From positions 89,596 to 153,595 of the forward strand of contig JADNRX010000104.1 in NCBI GenBank assembly GCA_015501595.1: a DNA stretch of 64,000 bases. Direction: 5' to 3'. Shown here one piece after another: positions 34,041-45,482 of this stretch. The first letter of the stretch is position 1. Every line of letters begins with the position of its first letter. The stretch is from Hymenopellis radicata (lineage: Eukaryota > Basidiomycota > Agaricomycetes > Agaricales > Physalacriaceae). A program made the translations under genes and the position numbers. Under the pieces are notes generated by a model. The model made no database searches and was not told where the DNA came from. It saw nothing but the letters and a program-made list of their open reading frames with translations.

Positions 34041-35371
34041 ATGCTCCCAGCCCCATCTTCCGCGTTTAAGCGACCCCAGAGTCCTGTCAGTCCCACGACC
34101 ACCGATACCATGCCAGATGAGCACGAGGAAGAGTGGGAGTCAGTCCATGGAGAGCAACCCCGACACAAGAAGGGTTTCCTAGGCTTTGGCTCTCGCTCCC
34201 GCGATGAAGCATCCGACGGTATGCTTTATTATAATTCACATCGTTATGCTTGCTGATGCGTGTCAGTAGTTGACGAAGTTTGCGATTATGAGCAAAAGTA
34301 TGCACCTGACGAAGAACATAAGGAAATGAGCCCGAACGCTCGCGTGTGGAAGGTATACCTAGACGAGTGTCGCAAGTTCGATACTCGCAGGTTCGAGGAA
34401 TGGCGCGATGGACTTGACGTCCTCGTCGTTTTTGTGAGTTTTCGTGGCGTTCACAGCAATCGCCAATCTAATCAGTCGCACAGTCTGGCCTATTTTCCAT
34501 CGTCGTCGCAATCTTTTGCTCGCAGGCCTTCCAGAGACTTCGTCCTGACCACCATTCGATGACCTCAGCGTTGCTCGCTGAGATGGTGGAAATTGAGCGC
34601 GCGATAGCCGATGGCACGCCCGTTGAAGAAATCGCCCACACCATCACCGACTTCACACCAAAGACGTCTGATCTTTGGGTTAACGGCTTATGCTTCAGCA
34701 GTCTCGGAGTGAGCATCTTCATCGCGGTGGTTGCCATGCTCGCCAAGCAATGGCTGCGACAATACATGGCTATCCCCTCAGGAGATGCTCGCGACTGCGT
34801 TCGCATCAGGCACTTCCGTTACAAGGCGCTGGAGAAATGGCGTGTCCCCGAGATCATTGCTTTCCTGCCTGTTCTCATGCACGTCTCGTTGGGCTTATTC
34901 CTTGCTGGCCTGGTTATCTTCCTCTTCATGTTCGATGACACAATGGCCATTGCCTTTGCGACTATGATGTCTGCCCTGTTTGTCGGATACACGTTCAGCA
35001 CGCTGCTCCCTCTGTTTTACCCCGAATGCCCGTACAAGACGACGCTGTCCTTGTACTCCTTTGGCACGTTTAGCGCTTTCCGTCGTTTTATCTTCAAGAA
35101 GGGACGGCCTTTCCAGGCCGTGAAGCTCCCTGAGGAGGACGATGATGATTCCAGCACCTACAGTTCCACCCGCACTCTGACCGACACTGAACGTGCGAAG
35201 ATTGACGGCAAAGGAGAGCAGATCGATATTCAGGCCCTCTCTTGGCTTCGTGATACGACATCAGATGAGGCTGTCCAGAATAATGCCGCTCGGATGGTCA
35301 ATGCGCTTCGTGACGAGATTGTTGCTAAAGCTCAACCAGAAGCCGGGTCCTCTAACCTGGTTGATTTGTAA
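34041..35371 (+). CDS. DUF6535-type membrane protein, short copy 4
   Basis: Three exons, 34041-34218, 34267-34433 and 34484-35371, join in phase to 410 residues. After an acidic N terminus comes VVDEVCDYEQKYAPDEEHKE, then VWKVYLDECRKFDTRRFEEW and the hydrophobic segments SGLFSIVVAIFCSQAFQRL, CFSSLGVSIFIAVVAMLAK, PVLMHVSLGLFLAGLVIFLF and MMSALFVGYTFSTLLPLF. The family motif CPYKTTLSLYSF follows. Unlike copies 1-3 it stops soon after the membrane part and lacks their C-terminal half. The exon layout is the same as in the long copies, so either this is the basic form or the C-terminal region was gained or lost. It is intact, on the opposite strand to copies 1-3, and of unknown function. Confidence 0.85.
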
Positions 35372-36066
35372 ATCATAGCTCTCTTTCCTCCTGTAGAATT
35401 CTCAGTTTATATCTGTACTCCCTGTGGTCAGCTTCTCAATCTCATTTCCTGTGCTCATCTTGAACTGCCTAAGTCTCATTGGCACGGCACTGCGATTCCT
35501 CACAGAATTACGGCGCCTTACTTTACATTATGAAGTGATGCAACTACAGCTTTGGAATGTCCGCCGGACTGTCAATTCATTAGATTTCTATGACATTGAA
35601 CATCTATTCCGACCATCATCGCATTCATAGTTGAATACCCATCCCATCAAGTGTCGCATGATCTATCAATGAGCGCGCGGGACGGGTGAGGTCTAATTAA
35701 AGGCCAACTGTAGCTTTGAGTCAAGTTTGAACTTTGAAGTACTAGTCTTTTACAAAAAAGGAAATTTCTTCCTTGACTTCTTCCTACCTCATGTACACTT
35801 GCTCTCAGATCGCCCTGCTTGTCGCGCTGGCCCTGCGACTTCTCACCTACTGTCCGAATCCAAAATAACGCGCTGTCAGCCTGAGAACACTTGACGCTAA
35901 AAACAACCATGACATACACATCAAAGCTTCCCGCTCGAAACCCATGAGCGTAAGATCTTTCGTATAATCATCCGAGCGCTATCGTCCTCGAAGGACGGTC
36001 ATGAGAACATGCCACGAGTTTATAACAGGACGTCGATGCCATTCGAGATTACTATCTACCTCTACC
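35372..36066. other. Intergenic region upstream of P450-1
   Basis: No gene is seen. The phrase CGTAAGATCTTTCGTATAAT near 35950 is echoed as CGTAAGACCTTTTGTATAAT near 39645 upstream of P450-2, so the promoter region was duplicated with the gene. Confidence 0.5.
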
Positions 36067-38334
36067 ATGCTTTATTCATCATTGGTCGCTACTATCACGT
36101 TGCTCTACCTGCTCTACAGGCGGTTCCGACGACGCATTTCTATTTCGCATGTTAGAGGCCCGCCTGCCGCCTCTTGGTTGTATGGTTCGCCGAACGGATT
36201 CTTCATAAACGTGCCTTAACTGATGCGTCTCGAAGGCAACTGGGTCGAACTTTTGGAAGCTCCTGCTGCTGAGGCATCATCTACCCAGTTTCACCCGTCC
36301 TTTCACTCATGTCATCTAGACCGATTTCCGCTGGCATGCAGAATACGGCAACGTCATACGCGTGAAGGCGCCGCTTGGAGTACATTTCCTGCCCGTCCTT
36401 CATTTCTGTCCTCTTACGCTTTACTTCAGGAAGACCGTCTGATGATCTCGGATCCCAAGGCCATGCAGTACATCTATCACACGGCGAGTTACCGGTTCAA
36501 CAAGCCCGGAGGTCGTCGGTCGCTCACCCGCTCACTCTTTGGACCTGGGCTGTCGACCGTTGAAGGTCAGTGATATCGGAGGCGAAGGTGCCAGTGGTTG
36601 ACGAACAATCTTATGTAGGCGATGACCATAGGCGCGCGCGGAAGATCATGGTGCCTGGCTTTGGTGCCCCCGAAGCCCGTACGTATTTGCCTATCTTCTT
36701 CGGTACTGCTGGGAAGGTAGGCGTTCATTCTTGGGACGATACAAGACCTGACAGTGGTCTTCAGATGGCGCAGAAGTGGCAGGATTTGATTGCTGCCGAG
36801 GCTAGTCAGACGACTGTTGTATCCATGCCGTGGTGGGTCGCGCGTGCGACTCTGGATGCTATTGGGGAAGGTCAGTCTTAAGCATTCCATTCACTCGAAC
36901 GCGACCAATGCTATCAATAGCTGCGTTTGATTATCAGTTTGGTGCTCTTGACGATTCGCGAAATGCCTTGGCGGAGAAGTATACTAATCTGATGTGCGTG
37001 TACCCTGCGTCGCTTGAACGTTATTGATACTTTTCTTAGTTTCAACCTGCATGGTCTCCCAACCAAGGGCTCCATCCTTTCCGTTGGTATTATGGAACAG
37101 ATCCCCATGGCGGTTTTGCAGTTTATTTTGAAATATTTGCCACCTCGACGCATGTTGCTCGCACGTGGGGCTGCGGAGCTCTCGACTGAAGTCTCGAAGA
37201 CGCTGGTCGAGCAGAAGACGGCGGCACTTATGGCAGACAAGGGGCGGCGGGACATCATGTCTCTGTTGGGTTTGTGTACCTCATAATCTTCTTATGCTTT
37301 GCTCCTGATCTGTCGAATGCTAGTCAAAGCAAATTATTCTGAGAATCCAAATACCAGACTAGAGGAGAAGGAGCTAATTGCGCAGATGAAGTATGCATCA
37401 TGCCTACGTCCGCTTCGTAGGCTCAACCAGTGCTTTCCAGTATCATAATCTTAGCAGGCCACGAAACAACAGCAAATACGCTTTCGTTCGCCATCTACGA
37501 ATCATGCAAACAACCGGAGATTCAACGTCGTCTTCGAGCTGAGATACGCTCTATGGGAAAGACAGGCGCCGATTTTACTTCTTCTGATTTTGACAATATG
37601 CCCTATCTCACTGCTGTCGTCAAGGTTTGGTTCCTTCAGCATCTACGTGAACCTCCAGCTAACGACGTCACTATGTAGGAGACTCTCCGCTTCCACCCAA
37701 TCGTTTACAATACGGCTAGAGTTGCTATAGGGGACGAAGTTCTTCCGCTGCTCGACCCAGTGACGACTGATACGGGTGAAGTGTTGACTGAACTACCTAT
37801 CCCGAAGGGTACGAAGGTCATCACTTCTATTGCTGCTTATAACCGGTAAGTGGAGTCTTCTTCGATCCATTGTGGCATTCACCAACTTTGCGTTCAGGCA
37901 TAAGACTATCTTCGGTGATGATGCGCATGTCTTTAATCCTGACCGTTGGTTGAGAAACGATCTTCCGAAGACCGCGGTTCCTCTCGGCGTGTACGGGAAT
38001 CTGTGAGGAGACCCATTGCTGTTTTATTCGTGGTATCTCACTGCTGGCTAGGTTCACCTTCATAGGCGGTGCTCGTTCTTGTCTGGGCTGGCGCTTTGCG
38101 TACGCGTTTCACCTGTTTTGTCCTGTCGCCACTTACAGATTCAACTATAGCGTCCTGGAGTTGCAGGCCTTCCTGGTCGAGCTCTTCGGCAAGTTCGAGT
38201 TCGAGTTTGCTGGCACTGTCGACGATTTCCGTCGTGAAGCGTCTATTCTCATGGTGCCCACGTTGAAGTCCACCAGATCGAAAGGCTGCCAGCTCCCGGT
38301 CAGAATTAGGATGGCGCGCAACGACGAGGCTTGA
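36067..38334 (+). CDS. Cytochrome P450 (tandem copy 1) with a GC splice donor
   Basis: A heme-thiolate monooxygenase, probably ER-anchored. The N terminus MLYSSLVATITLLYLLYRRF is a membrane anchor followed by basic residues and a proline-containing hinge (HVRGPPAASWLYG). About twelve short introns are inferred by comparison with copy 2. Motifs: I-helix AGHETTANTLSF, K-helix ETLRFHP, a PERF-like FNPDRWLRND, and heme loop FIGGARSCLGWRFA. The C terminus is SKGCQLPVRIRMARNDEA. At 36274 the donor of the second intron is GC (GAG|GCATCA) where copy 2 has GT (GAG|GTACTG). The 46-bp intron would shift the frame if retained, so expression may be impaired. The substrate is unknown. Confidence 0.82.
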
Positions 38335-39908
38335 ATACTAGTGTGCGCGAATGAGAATCGATAATTTGTGTACGATTAGTGGCATTGGTTGACCATATTG
38401 CACTATTATGTTGAATGTACTATATTTTCCTGAACAGCTCGTGTACGCAATCGGTGCGGGGTAAGGTGTGGGGAATAATTTGTGGCAGCGCTACCGTGAT
38501 CCCGGGATCGTGTAATATTCGCCCGCCAAGTCTACACCTAAATATATGGCTATGCACCTCTGCTCACTTCTACCATATCTTAGATTGACCGACTTCTTAG
38601 CTTTATTCCGATCATGACCGTGACATATGATGATGATGATGATGAGTTCAATTAGCGTGCTGGTACCCGCCGTAAGGGCGGGTTTGATACACGATGAAGT
38701 AATAGTTGACTACTGGTATGGTAGGTTAGGAATATGTGGAACTCTCCTTCGTTGAGCACTGGATTGACAAAAAAACACGTAGACCGAGGCATCGGCACGA
38801 CTGACGCAGTTGATCAGACTGCGCGAGAAGTGGAAGGACCTGGTCTGGTGCGGTGCTCGACGGGATGAGTAGGTAGGGTGTTGTAGTAGGTAGTGAGATG
38901 TATCGGGTGTAAAAACTAAGAGTGAAAGATAGAGACAGAGAGACAGAGAGAGAGAGAGGCGGAGATGCAGAGAGTGAGCAAGGGAAAATATGAAAGAAAA
39001 TATGAAAGTATGAAAGAAAGTATTTAAAAGGCGGGGTTGGCACATGATTCGCCGAGCACTAGTCATGAGTATGGGGGTGGGGGGGAGCGCGGCCGGACAT
39101 ATGGCGCTATGTCGAGTATGACTCGGGTGATGGAGTCGTCGCGCGCGTTGTGGTGAATGAGGGTGTGAAGGGCCCTGCGGACCGTGATACGCGGGATGGT
39201 GACAGTACTCGGGTGGTAGGGGGTTTGGTGAGGTGGCATCTCATTCCCGGGTATGGTAGGGTGTGAGGCCGGCGTGGTAGGAGTGGCTGGCGTAGACGAC
39301 TCCGTTGTGTCGTTCTGTCCGGTGGCTATCGCGTGACATAAAAGGCAATTATACTGCTTGACTTCGTACCATCATCATCAATTACTCGGCACGCACGCTT
39401 TAAACCCGTTTCACGCTCCAAGTTACGCGATTCATTGCGTGCCCTTACTACTCTCCATTTACGAGGTCCGGACTTTCGAAGAAGGACTGAACGAAGAGCC
39501 GGACGAGCTCAAGCCCGGCCACCTTGTGGACATCCAGAAGCACGGTCCAAAAAGTTCCTGAGCAGGTGTTATGGAACTTCTGTACATTGTACTGTATATC
39601 GACAAGGAACTGCGTCCTTCCCACCCACTCATATCTCCTCGAACGTAAGACCTTTTGTATAATAATCCGGGTCCTCATACAAGCTGACAGCCCTGGGAAG
39701 GATATTCTTCGAATGAGGTCGATGACAACCTGCGCATGAGTCTCGTCGGGCTCTCAAGAATGTCACAAGAACATGCCGTCGCCTGCCGTTATGAGAACGA
39801 TGCATATGTGCTAACGAGCATAGCGATCATCCGTGATGGAACGGCCTGGCGAAAGCTTTAAAACTGGACGTGAAGATTCGTTCCATAGGGCGTTCGACCA
39901 CCATTGAC
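38335..39908. other. Intergenic region with simple repeats
   Basis: No gene is supported. It holds a GATGAT run near 38630, a purine-rich AGAGAC/GAGAGA tract at about 38930-38970 with GAAAGTATGAAAG repeats after it, and a G-rich stretch (GGGGGTGGGGGGGAG) near 39070. A TA-rich phrase (ACATAAAAGG) near 39340 lies too far from the P450-2 ATG to be assigned. Confidence 0.5.
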
Positions 39909-42195
39909 ATGCTCTATCCGCTTATCTCTGCTGTCGCGTCCGCTGCTGTGCTTTACCTCCTCTACAAGAGGTTCCAGCGGCGCATCTCTATTTCGCATAT
40001 TAGAGGTCCTCCCGCTGCCTCTTGGCTATATGGTTAGTTCAAATGGGCTCTTACATAACCTGCAGCTACTGAGACGTCTAACAGGAAATTGGCTCGAGCT
40101 AATGGATTGTCCTGCTGCTGAGGTACTGCCATCTCTGTTCCTCCTTTCTTGTACTCACTTTCCCCAGACCGACTTCCGCTGGCAAGCAGAATATGGCGAG
40201 ATCATACGCGTTACGGCGCCACTTGGGGTAAATCTCTTGACATTTTTCCATTCCATTGCTCTCATGCTCTTCCTTAGGAAAACCGCCTCATGATCAGCGA
40301 TCCCAAGGCCATGCAATATGTCTATCACACGGCCAGCTATGGGTTTCTCAAGCCTGTCGGTCGTACATCTATTTTCAGATCACTTTTTGGTCCTGGGTTG
40401 ACGACTGTCGAAGGTCAGTAATGACGGGCGGAGAGACGCGTCTCTCATTGACGAACTCAACTTAGGCGACGACCATCGGCGTGCACGCAAGATCATGCTG
40501 CCAGGCTTTGGTGGCCCTGAATCTCGGGCGTACTTGCCTATCTTCTTTAGTTCAATCGGAAAGGTAATGATAGGCAGTTTTCTTGGGAAATGATTCTGAT
40601 TTCGGTTATCAGGTGGCTCAGAAGTGGCAGGACATGATTGCCGCCGATGAGAAACAGACGACTGTTGTATCCATCCCGCAGTGGGTGTCGCGTGCCACTT
40701 TGGATGCTATTGGCGAAGGCTAGTGGCAACCACAAGAATAAGCTGGACTGCAACTCATCTTATCCACAGCCGCATTCGATTATCAGTTCGGCTCTGTCGA
40801 CGACTCGGGAAATGCCTTGGCCGAGGGCTACAATAATATGTTGTGCGTGGACGTTGCCATTACACGGACATTCTTAACAATTTTATAGTTTCGACATGTT
40901 TGGTATCCCAACTCCGAGGTCCATACTCTCCCTTGGTATGATAGACGAGATCCCACTGGCGGTGACGAACTTCATTCTGAAATACTTGCGACCTAAATCC
41001 CTGTCTCGTGCGGACAAGACTACCAAGCTGTCAACTGAAATCTCAAGGACGCTGGTCGAAGAGAAGACGGCCGCACTTTTAGCAGACAAAGGTCGGCGGG
41101 ACGTTTTGTCTTTGTTGGGTTCGTATCTCATTCCTTGTATGATTTGGCTCTCATCTGGCGCGTTTTAGTCAAAGCCAACCACTCGGAGAATCCGAAGGCC
41201 AGGTTATTGGAGAAGGAACTACTCGGCCAGATGAAGTATGCCTCATTCCTTGGTTCGCCTCGTTTGCTCACCAAGTCCTTCCAGTACCATAATCTTGGCA
41301 GGCCACGAAACGACGGCAAACACGCTTTCATTCGCTTTCTATGAGCTATGCAAACATCAGGATATTCAACGTCGACTTCGAGCTGAGATACGCTCCATGG
41401 GAAAGACAGGCGCTGATTACACTTCTTCTGACTTCGACAACATGCCTTATCTCACGGCTTTCGTCAAGGTCAGCTTCCACTCACAGCTACATGGACCATT
41501 AACTAACGGTTTTGTTCTGCAGGAGACTCTTCGTTTCCACCCAATCGTTTACAATACGTTTAGAGTTGCTGCCGAAAATGACGTTCTTCCACTACTCAAC
41601 CCCATCACGACTGATACTGGCGAAGTATTGAATAAACTACCCATCCCGAAGGGCACAAAGATCATCACATCCGTCGCTGCTTACAACAGGTTCGTCGCTA
41701 TTTTGTTTCTCCTGCGAATGTCCCAAAATGCGTCTTTAGGAATAAAATCATCTTCGGCGATGATGCCCACGTCTTCAATCCCGATCGCTGGCTGAGGAAA
41801 GATCCTCCGAAGGGCCTTGTCTCCTTGGGTGTCTACGGAAGCTTGTGAGAGCGCTTTATCGCTATGATGCTGAAGTACCTGGTGTCTGACTCCTTGACAG
41901 ATTCACTTTTGTCGGAGGTTCGCGTTCCTGCATCGGCTGGCGCTTTGCGTTCGTATTTTACCCATATGTTCTCTGGTATTTGCAAGCTCACTGTCTACGA
42001 TTTAGCGTCCTGGAGTTACATGCCTTCTTGACCGAGCTAATCGGCAAGTTCGAATTTGAGTTTACCGAAGAAGGTGGTGCCAGTGCCTTCCGTCGCGAAG
42101 CATGCAACCTCATGACGCCAACGATGGAATCTGACAGAGCCAAAGGCTCTCAGCTCCCTGTTAGAGTTAGGATGGCGCGCGACGAAGAGGCTTGA
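39909..42195 (+). CDS. Cytochrome P450 (tandem copy 2)
   Basis: Paralogue of the gene at 36067, with the same exon structure and all splice donors of GT type. Membrane anchor MLYPLISAVASAAVLYLLYK, then HIRGPPAASWLYG. Exons: GNWLELMDCPAAE, TDFRWQAEYGEIIRVTAPLG, ENRLMISDPKAMQYVYHTAS and onward. I-helix AGHETTANTLSF, K-helix ETLRFHP, PERF-like FNPDRWLRKD, heme loop FVGGSRSCIGWRFA, end KGSQLPVRVRMARDEEA. No frameshift was found, so this is the better candidate for the active gene of the pair. The CYP family was not assigned; substrates of basidiomycete P450s of this type include aromatic and hydrophobic compounds. Confidence 0.87.
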
Positions 42196-42650
42196 ATATG
42201 GGGTAGGAATCGAGGATAGCAAGGAATGCATAAGATTGTTTAAGAAACTTTATTTTGTATCATCGTCACTTGGAATGCACAATCTCTTCTCCGTGATACT
42301 TCAGGGTTCGATTTGAGTAAAGTTTATTTCATACTGCGAATATCAGAAGATGTAACCCCAAAATGGGGGTAAATAAGGGAAGGAGGAAGTGTGGCGCTGT
42401 TCACGAAGAGGAGTGCATGGTCTCCAAGTCATTGCGCTACAGGACCGAAGCAGGAATGACCAATGGAGAAGGTGATTATCAATCTCAACTACGACTAAGA
42501 AAATTAACCACTCTACCAGCGAGCTGCCACGTCGTCGGCCCGATTTCCAAGGTGTAAGTTTGGCGTGAGTCCTCGTATGGTGCGTGAGAAACGATTACAT
42601 AAACAGGTATTGCTGGTTTTCTTCCCATCGTGTGTGAACATACCTGCAAG
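42196..42650. other. Intergenic region
   Basis: No gene is seen. On the minus strand, GCTCGCTGGTAGAGTGGTT near 42512-42530 resembles a tRNA A box, but the rest of a tRNA is not there. Confidence 0.5.
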
Positions 42651-44711
42651 ATGTTCCGCCAAACGCGAACCTTTTACCACCGAAAATTCAACGAATTGAA
42701 GGTACTGCATTTGCTTACAGTGGACTTGCGTCCTAAACCACTCTAGGCAAAATCGTTGCAGGGAGATTTTTCGTCCACCATCGAACTCCATCAACTGTGC
42801 ATGAAACCAAACGCTGGTATCTCTCTCTCGGATGTTATACCGGTCCTCGTACACCATCTCTCCGATGAAGCGTTGGCATCTGCGCGAACATTCACGGACG
42901 CGCGCATGGACTCCCCGCCTGTGTTAAATGCCATTGCCTCGCTCAAAATGCTCCGGTATTTTCTGGACAAGGATCTAAATCCCAGCCGAGATATCCTTCT
43001 TTCCGAGTCATTTGCGTCCTCCATATTTTCCTCTCTTACAGAGTGGCTCTATCATCTTGTCGAGGGAATGGGGATCCTTTCGGTGGATTTCACGGGTCTG
43101 TCTGCTCATTATGAGGACCTCATCAAGTCCATTGCTTTCCTCATCCGTGCCCTTGTGGAGTATCCATCCCTTTACGATCGAATTCTTGTAGCGCCGGGAT
43201 TTGTCCCTTTTTTCCTAAATTGCTGGATACGCGTATCGGGAGCGGGGCGTTATACATCCCAAGACGCGTGTACCACTATCCTGATGTCCATCTTCAACAA
43301 GGAGACTCCTTCCTTCATGTCGAGTGGACATAGTGTTCTACTTCGTGCGTTCCGGGAGAAGCCGGTAGAGGTTGCCAAGGCCTCCGTCCAAGGAGTCGTT
43401 TCCCTTATGAACGCGCCATTGCCACAGGACTTGGACAGAGAGATATCCGGGGTGGTGAGCATGATGGGCCTGGCGAAGATGTGTTCCCCTCCCTGTGTCC
43501 GCGCTCTTTTAGCGCACAACGCTCTGACGTGGCTCTGCCGCCTCGCACACCATGTGAAGAAATCCGTTTCCGACCGTGCTGCATATGCGAGCAGTCTATC
43601 GCGTGTCTTGGGGGAATTTGACGCGCTGCTCCTACATGCTCACGCAAACAATGTGGCACCCATCCTGCAGGCTAACGTCCTGGAAATTGTCCTCTGCGTC
43701 GAACCAATGTCCCGTAATGACGGTAATCCGCAAGTCTACCCATCTAAGCCGGGTAGTTCCGATGATCTACAAAAAATGCTCCTCAACATCATTGCAACCC
43801 TTAATGGCTTCGTCATGTATCGGTCCTTGCTTCACCTCTTCAGAAAGACCGTACGACGTATAGAGCGGGAGTCTCTGGCGGATGGGTCCAGTCCTGTGCT
43901 GGACGCATACAGAGACCTCGTTAAAGAAGTTCGAACAAGATCCGAGTGGATGAAAACTCATGATGTCTCTTCAACGCGGTGTCCTTGTGTCAACCCAAAC
44001 GTGAGTGTCTGTATCCATTCGCCACTCGACATATTCATCAATCCTCATTAGTGTCTTTGCAAGACTGGCTCTAGACGGTGCACCAAAGACGATCTGCAAA
44101 GGTGTCTGGGCTGCTCTTTTGCCATTTATTGTTCGTACGCGTGCCAGAAAGAGCATTGGTCTCGTGGAGGTCATAAGATTCATTGTTCCAGGCTTGACGC
44201 TGCTCGTCTCAGTAAGTTATATCTCGCCGCCGGTTCGCTTTTATATTGACTCGAGCGTACAGATGGCTCCCAACTGCTGCCAGTCTCACCAAGAGATGCC
44301 GCGGCCTTCTACGCAACAGTTGAGGAGGATATGACTCGCCAATCGTGCAAGATTGTCGGCAACGACGAGGCGCTGAACCTCGCTCGTGTGTTTCAGGGTT
44401 TAGATGAGGGGGTTCCCCCGACTACAGTGCTGAACCTTGAGTTTGGGCAGCTGGCGCCCGATCACCCCCTTCCCATGTCAGCGAGTAGCTTAAAGAGTAC
44501 CACCCTCGAGAAGCTAGTGAAGCGCGTGGTAGAACGGAACGGAGCTGTTTATGACAAGGCCCACTTTGAAGGGTGTGTAAAGAGGCTGGACGGTGGGCTG
44601 TCTGTCGTTCTCACCCTTGCGAACGGTATTCTTGTCGATTTGACCAACGCGTCGCGCATCCGGAAGGGCATCTATCCTGTTGAGATATACGGAGATGTCA
44701 ATGCGTGCTAG
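42651..44711 (+). CDS. MYND-type zinc-finger protein
   Basis: Four exons (42651-42701, 42747-44000, 44052-44211, 44263-44711) join in phase to 637 residues. The first 430 residues are helical and leucine-rich with no named domain (IASLKMLRYFLDKDL; SIAFLIRALVEYPSLYDRIL), as in many Agaricomycete MYND proteins. The MYND finger spans the junction of exons 2 and 3: RCPCVNPN, CLCKTGSRRC, RCLGCSFAIYCSYACQKEHW, then HKIHC. These are the spaced Cys and His zinc ligands of the family. MYND fingers bind proline-rich peptides and act in protein interaction and transcriptional control. The C-terminal part reads SPRDAAAFYATVEEDMTR. No disruption is seen. The start at 42651 rests on a good splice and could lie further upstream. 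Confidence 0.82.
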
Positions 44712-44786
44712 TGAAAGAACATCATCTGACTGTATGTCGTGTATGAGTCGAAGGGCTTCGGTGGGGCATAGCAAGTAATACTTTAC

Positions 44787-45290
44787 ATGAGTATACACAA
44801 CTTCAAAGTCGGTCAGAGCCAGGAATTGGTGGTTTCATTGAGTATTGTATGCGGTCATCAGACTGTCGTAGTCTTGGCCGGACTCAAACCCTCGGACGTG
44901 CGGTTGCCGTGGACCTCAAACTTCTTCGAAAAGGAGGACGTCCTGGGATTCATCCACCACTGGTACTGCCTATTCCGATATGGGCCCTTCAACATTGACT
45001 CTCTAGCGTACATCTTCATGGCGATCCGCCCCGTCTTGAAGCGCAAGAAGATGCCGCCGGAAGCGGTGCTGTTGGAGCAGCTGGAGAAGGAGTATTCCGC
45101 CGAGTATAGCAAGATGGCGAGAGCGCAGATTTACAGGAGGGAAGGCGGGAAAGAGGTGTATAGGAGGCGGTTGGACGAGAAGGAGTATGAGTTGGCGCGT
45201 ATTCCGGCGAAGAAGGACGTCCTTGTGGAGGTTATGTATCAGTTGGCGGAGTCGGGAAGGTTGAGTAGTGGCGCACGATTGCGTTTTTAG
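44787..45290 (+). CDS. Unidentified ORF, possible gene fragment
   Basis: An open frame of 167 codons reads DVRLPWTSNFFEKEDVLGFI, HHWYCLFRYGPFNIDSLAYI, then a charged helical part (EQLEKEYSAEYSKMARAQIY) ending SGRLSSGARLRF. The composition is protein-like and the aromatic-rich section suggests a folded domain, but I recognise no family. It starts 75 bp after the MYND gene stop, and no promoter signal is obvious. It may be the 3' part of a truncated gene or a missed exon of the neighbour. Confidence 0.35.
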   Translation: MSIHNFKVGQSQELVVSLSIVCGHQTVVVLAGLKPSDVRLPWTSNFFEKEDVLGFIHHWYCLFRYGPFNIDSLAYIFMAIRPVLKRKKMPPEAVLLEQLEKEYSAEYSKMARAQIYRREGGKEVYRRRLDEKEYELARIPAKKDVLVEVMYQLAESGRLSSGARLRF

Positions 45291-45482
45291 AAACAGCCCT
45301 TGCTAAAATTTTTTGCAGGTTAAACGCGATTTACAGTCGTTCATCGAGTGGCGGCGTCGACGAAGTAGTACTCAACCCTCATGTAACAGTGCATGGGACG
45401 GTAGTTATCGACTTCAATAATTCGTTCCCCATGTAGCAAAGAGCTCGCTGTTATACATTTGTGCGTCGTACTCTTAAAATGC

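Noticed and set aside
42460..42550. tRNA-like A box on the minus strand (GCTCGCTGGTAGAGTGGTT)
   Set aside because: No matching B box, anticodon stem or acceptor stem could be found at tRNA spacing.
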